64,000 nucleotides of DNA from Pseudomonas laurylsulfatiphila. GTDB taxonomy: Bacteria > Pseudomonadota > Gammaproteobacteria > Pseudomonadales > Pseudomonadaceae. Positions 60,613 to 64,000 of this stretch are shown here, one piece after another. The notes beneath the pieces were generated by a model. It made no database searches and was not told the DNA's origin. It saw only the letters and a program-made list of their open reading frames with translations. The stretch spans positions 310,001-374,000 of the forward strand of contig NZ_NIRS01000003.1 in assembly GCF_002934665.1 (NCBI RefSeq), in the 5' to 3' direction. How positions within the stretch are numbered: position 1 is the stretch's first letter; every line of letters starts with the position of its first letter. Both the position numbers and the translations under genes were made by a program.

Positions 60613-61824
60613 TTATCGGCGCAGCAGAACGCTGCTCTTGCACAGCATGCGCACCAGGTCCGTCTGGCCCTTGATACCCAGTTTGGCGTAGATATTCTTG
60701 GTGTAATTGCGCGCTGCAGTGACAGCGATGCCCATCTGCGCCGCAGCCTCGCTGATGCTTTGGCCGTCAGCCAAGCAGGAGGCCAAGCGTGCTTCTTGAC
60801 GAGTCAGGGCGAACAGCTGGGCGATCAGCTCCGGCGGGTAACTCGAGGACTGCGGCGCGGTGGTCACCTCGGACAGTTCGACCAGGTTGAGGATTACGCT
60901 CGGCGCCTGGCACCCCTGGAAATAGCGCAGCAGGGGCGCCGGTGCAACCGACATACCGAACAATACACCGGCCTGCCCCGGCACGCGCAGCAGTTTGCCC
61001 GGCTCCGCAGGGCCAGGTGCATGGCGCTGCTCCACGGCCCTGGCAATGGCCTGCTCGAGCAGCTGCTGCAGGCTGCGATCCCTGATCTGCACCCTCCCCT
61101 TTGTAAGCTCGATGCCCGCATGCCGGGCGAGCATCGCTTTGACCGCCCGATTGGCCGTGATCACCCGCGACTCGCCGTTGAGCAGTAGACAGCCTTGCTG
61201 CAGGTGGTCGAGGTTGCCTTCGTACACCAGCCTGTGCGCCTCTTGGCGCTGCATTCGGGCATATAGACCGAGGGCACGCGTCAAATGCGGCAAGAGACTC
61301 AAAAATAGATGCCGCTCTTCAGCGCAGAAACCGCGCTTGGGGGTGCCGTCCCCAAGCAGCACATCCACCCAGCAACGCATCCCGCCAGATTCGGCGAAGC
61401 AGATGCGCAGGCATTGACCGATGCCCAGCACGGTGAAGAATTCGGCGCAAGCCGGCTCGACATCCCCCGGACCGAACTCCCGCAGTTGTCCCGGGGACAT
61501 CGTCTCGGGCCGCAACAGTTCTATATGAGCGAAGCGCTCTCGGTAGATGCGTTCAGCGAGCTGCCAGTCCGTGTTGTCGTGCTCGTCCAGCGACATGACA
61601 TGCACGTCGCCAATCCGATCTTGCCAGTGGTGCAGCGTGACCGTCACATTGCGCGCAGCAAACAGCGAGCGCAGACGCTCGACCAGGGCGAACCAAGGCC
61701 GGACTTCGGCGACGCCTTCGTAGACCAGTCCAATCAGCTCGGGGAGGACCTCGACGACTCTCCAGGATGGCTGTTTGCGCCACGGTAATACCGACAACGG
61801 CACACGGTCTTTGCAGATTGGCAT
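60613..61824 (-). CDS. LuxR-family transcriptional regulator
   Basis: This 403-residue regulator carries a C-terminal LuxR/GerE helix-turn-helix (LTRQEARLASCLADGQSISEAAAQMGIAVTAARNYTKNIYAKLGIKGQTDL). The N-terminal 300 residues resemble a PAS-like or helical sensor of the catabolic LuxR type found with DUF1302/DUF1329 clusters. It has no autoinducer-binding domain and no receiver. GGAG eight bases upstream marks the ATG at MPICKDRVPL. It lies between the ligase and the FAD-oxidoreductase operon, so it most likely controls this cluster. Confidence 0.87.
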   Translation of the reverse strand: MPICKDRVPLSVLPWRKQPSWRVVEVLPELIGLVYEGVAEVRPWFALVERLRSLFAARNVTVTLHHWQDRIGDVHVMSLDEHDNTDWQLAERIYRERFAHIELLRPETMSPGQLREFGPGDVEPACAEFFTVLGIGQCLRICFAESGGMRCWVDVLLGDGTPKRGFCAEERHLFLSLLPHLTRALGLYARMQRQEAHRLVYEGNLDHLQQGCLLLNGESRVITANRAVKAMLARHAGIELTKGRVQIRDRSLQQLLEQAIARAVEQRHAPGPAEPGKLLRVPGQAGVLFGMSVAPAPLLRYFQGCQAPSVILNLVELSEVTTAPQSSSYPPELIAQLFALTRQEARLASCLADGQSISEAAAQMGIAVTAARNYTKNIYAKLGIKGQTDLVRMLCKSSVLLRR

Positions 61825-61847
61825 GGACGTTCTCCGCAACAATGGCC

Positions 61848-63419
61848 TCAACCTGCCTGCGTTCGCAGGATGCTCTTGACCACTTTGCCCGCAGCATTGA
61901 GGGGCAGTTCGACGACGAACTTCACGCTGCGCGGGACTTTGTAGTTGGCCATGCGCTGGCGACACCAAGCGGTCAGCGCCTCGGCCTCTAGCGCGGCGCC
62001 CGGGCGTAACACAACATGGGCTTGCCCCACCTCACCCAGCCTGTCGTCGGCAATGCCGATCACCGCAACCTGGGCGATCGCCTCGTGTTCCATGAGCAGG
62101 CGCTCCAGCTCCGCCGGGTAGCAGTTGAAGCCGCCGACGATGAACATGTCCTTGAGCCGATCAGTGATGCGCAGGTATCCGCGCTCGTCTAGCACACCGA
62201 CGTCCCCGGTGTGCAACCAACCTTGTGCATCGATAGCCTCGGCGGTGGCTTGGGGGTCGTCGAAGTAGCCTTGCATTAGGTTGTAGCCGCGGATCAACAC
62301 CTCACCCGGCTGCCCCGGTGGCAGCGGCCGGCCCTGAGCATCCACACAACGCAGTTCGATACCTTCCAGCGGGCGGCCACAGCTCTGGGCAATGGTCTGC
62401 ACATCGTCCCCCGGCCGGCAGACCGTGGCCAAGCCGCAGCATTCGGTGAGACCATAGGCAGTGATCACGCTGGCGAAACCCAGTTCGTCACGCATCCGTT
62501 GAACCAATACTGGCGGCACCGAGGCTGCACCGGTGACTGCGACGCGCAACGAAGACAGGTCGAAATCGCTGCGCCGTGGGTGCTCCAGCATGGCGCCATA
62601 GAGCGCCGGTGGCCCGGGCAGGAACGTCACCCGGTCGCGCTCGACCCGCTGCAACACAGCCTCGGCGTCGAAGGTCGCCTGGGGCAGGATGGTCGCCCCA
62701 CGGATCAACGCGGCGAGCCAGCCAGCCTTGAAGCCGAAGCTGTGGAAGAACGGACTGACGATCAAGTAGCGGTCGCCGGCGCGTAGATCGACAATCTCGC
62801 CCCAACTGTCGAACAGTCGCAGGTTCTGGCCCTGGGCGCAGAGCACGCCCTTGGGGTAACCGGTAGTGCCCGAGGTGAACATCAAGTCGCAAGGGCTGTC
62901 GCCGTCCTGGATATCAATGCGCTGTTGCAACACCTCGTCGGGTACCTGCGCAGCGAGTGCGAGGAAATCCACCCAGTCGTTGTCGTCCTCGCGCCCTCCT
63001 TCCAGCACTACGGTACGTGCCAGTTGCGGCAGCGCCTGGTCACGCAACAGATCGGGGTAGTAACTGCCGAGGAACTCGCCGACACAGAACAACAGCCGCG
63101 CACCGCTGCGCCCGAGGATATCGGCGGCCTCGTCGCCCTTCAGACGGGTGCTGAGCGGCACTAGGATCGCCCCGGCGAACAGACCGCCGAGGGCTGCGAC
63201 TAGCCACTGATGGCTATTGGGCGCCCAGATGGCGACCCGTTCCCCCGGCTGCAGTCCCAGCGCCAGCAGCGCCCGCCCGGCCAGGCGACTCAAGTGCTGG
63301 AGTTCAGCGTAACTGAGCTGCAGTCCCTGGTCGTCAATGGCGATACGCTGGGCATGTTCCCGGCCCGCTAAGGCCAGGGCGGCGGCAATGGTCTGCGGCT
63401 TGCCGTTTGCCCCATTCAT
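61848..63419 (-). CDS. FadD3-like acyl-CoA ligase (AMP-forming)
   Basis: This 523-residue ANL-superfamily enzyme has the P-loop [20 protein letters not shown], the [18 protein letters not shown] motif, the [24 protein letters not shown] hinge and Lys in [11 protein letters not shown]. The segments [44 protein letters not shown] and [37 protein letters not shown] closely follow mycobacterial FadD3, the ligase that activates the steroid-ring intermediate HIP. A closely related bicyclic or other cyclic acid is a fair guess. It overlaps the next gene by four bases (ATGA). Confidence 0.9.
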   Translation of the reverse strand: MNGANGKPQTIAAALALAGREHAQRIAIDDQGLQLSYAELQHLSRLAGRALLALGLQPGERVAIWAPNSHQWLVAALGGLFAGAILVPLSTRLKGDEAADILGRSGARLLFCVGEFLGSYYPDLLRDQALPQLARTVVLEGGREDDNDWVDFLALAAQVPDEVLQQRIDIQDGDSPCDLMFTSGTTGYPKGVLCAQGQNLRLFDSWGEIVDLRAGDRYLIVSPFFHSFGFKAGWLAALIRGATILPQATFDAEAVLQRVERDRVTFLPGPPALYGAMLEHPRRSDFDLSSLRVAVTGAASVPPVLVQRMRDELGFASVITAYGLTECCGLATVCRPGDDVQTIAQSCGRPLEGIELRCVDAQGRPLPPGQPGEVLIRGYNLMQGYFDDPQATAEAIDAQGWLHTGDVGVLDERGYLRITDRLKDMFIVGGFNCYPAELERLLMEHEAIAQVAVIGIADDRLGEVGQAHVVLRPGAALEAEALTAWCRQRMANYKVPRSVKFVVELPLNAAGKVVKSILRTQAG

Positions 63420-64000
63420 GACGGAACCTCCTGCAAGCCAATAGCTGCCAGCGCCGGATAATCGCTGTAACCGCGAGCACCCGGGGTATAGAGGGTGGTT
63501 CGATCGAATTCGCTGAGCTCCGCTTGCTGGCGCAAGCGCGTCACAAGATCGGGGTTGGCAATAAAGTGCCGGGCGAAGGACACCGCCTCGCCGAGCCCGT
63601 CGTCCAACGCCTTGGCCGCGCTGCGGCCGTCGAAGCCGTCATTGAGGATTAAGGCCCCGCCGAAGTGGCGGCGAGCCAAGGCAAAGGCATCCAGCTCGGC
63701 CATTGGCGAGCGGCTGACGTGGACATAAGCCAGCCCCAACGGGTCAACAGCAGCGAGCAAGGCGCCATAGGTCGCCAGCGGGTAGCTATCGTTCATATCG
63801 TTGTAGGGGTTGCCGGGACAAATGCGCAGGCCGACCCGTCCGGCACCAATTGCTTCGGCCATGGCCTCCAGGCATTCCACAGTGAAGCGGATTCGCCGCT
63901 GCAGGGAACCGCCGTAGTTGTCCAGGCGCCGATTGCTGCATTCGAGCAGGAACTGCATCGGCAGATAACCGCTGCTGCAGTGCAGCTCCACGCCGTCGAA
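63416..64000 (-). CDS. Old Yellow Enzyme-type NADH:flavin oxidoreductase, C-terminal part
   Basis: The frame is open to the right edge ([18 protein letters not shown]...), giving the last 194 residues of an FMN-binding TIM barrel. The signature [20 protein letters not shown] and the C-terminal phosphate-binding end [20 protein letters not shown] are present. It would reduce alpha,beta-unsaturated carbonyls or related ring systems. No C-terminal ETF-like or ferredoxin-reductase extension exists, so it is the short single-domain form. It is first in the visible part of the operon with the ligase. The start is outside the window. Confidence 0.88.
   Translation of the reverse strand, partial: FDGVELHCSSGYLPMQFLLECSNRRLDNYGGSLQRRIRFTVECLEAMAEAIGAGRVGLRICPGNPYNDMNDSYPLATYGALLAAVDPLGLAYVHVSRSPMAELDAFALARRHFGGALILNDGFDGRSAAKALDDGLGEAVSFARHFIANPDLVTRLRQQAELSEFDRTTLYTPGARGYSDYPALAAIGLQEVPS

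Overview
The window is chromosomal DNA of a fluorescent-group Pseudomonas. The genes and their order recall the P. aeruginosa neighbourhoods gacS-ldhA, arsC-wrbA-DUF2069, dctA, phoQ-phoP-oprH, pcpS, an RstA/RstB-like pair beside nrdA, and cheR-cheV-flgA-flgM (PA numbering from memory). At least ten REP-type inverted repeats of the kinds common in P. fluorescens relatives lie between the genes. There are no rRNA genes, no intact tRNA gene and no CRISPR array.

Positions 1-22,900 hold core genes: a two-component pair, gacS, ldhA, small redox and repair genes, ttcA, sprT, a CoA-transferase, dctA with a textbook RpoN promoter, an AraC-type regulator with two operator-like palindromes, the PhoPQ-OprH system with four PhoP half-sites at an exact 11-bp period, a dienelactone hydrolase, pcpS and an RstAB-like pair. 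Positions 22,900-26,640 hold nrdA with a tandem NrdR-box pair and a DnaA box. No nrdB follows it.

Positions 26,800-34,740 are a flagellar and chemotaxis block: flgBCDE, cheR and cheV on the minus strand, and flgA, flgM, flgN and a YcgR-type brake on the plus strand. Sigma-54 promoters precede flgB and flgA, and a near-consensus FliA promoter precedes flgM. An MFS transporter, a glutamine-synthetase-like ligase and a soluble kinase / REC-TPR regulator pair follow.

Positions 39,950-43,400 are more AT-rich and hold a 741-residue protein made almost wholly of RTX repeats, plus a decayed copy of an RTX C-terminus upstream. At 43,623-43,669 lies the 3' half of a tRNA-Arg(CCT) gene, which is an attachment-site copy. 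Beside it is a tyrosine integrase and a P4-like satellite module: an RHH-like protein, AlpA-like HTH, small coupled ORFs, Toprim primase, DUF927 ATPase and iteron-like repeats. The reconstituted tRNA expected at the other end of such an element does not occur before 64,000.

Positions 49,874-64,000 are a minus-strand catabolic and envelope cluster: MFS, MMPL/RND, YCF48-like, DUF1302, DUF1329, a saccharopine-dehydrogenase-like enzyme, an FAD oxidoreductase, a LuxR regulator, a FadD3-like acyl-CoA ligase and a partial Old Yellow Enzyme. I infer uptake or export plus CoA activation and redox processing of a hydrophobic, possibly polycyclic, carboxylate. Its place directly behind the integrative module suggests cargo, but the right boundary is not visible.
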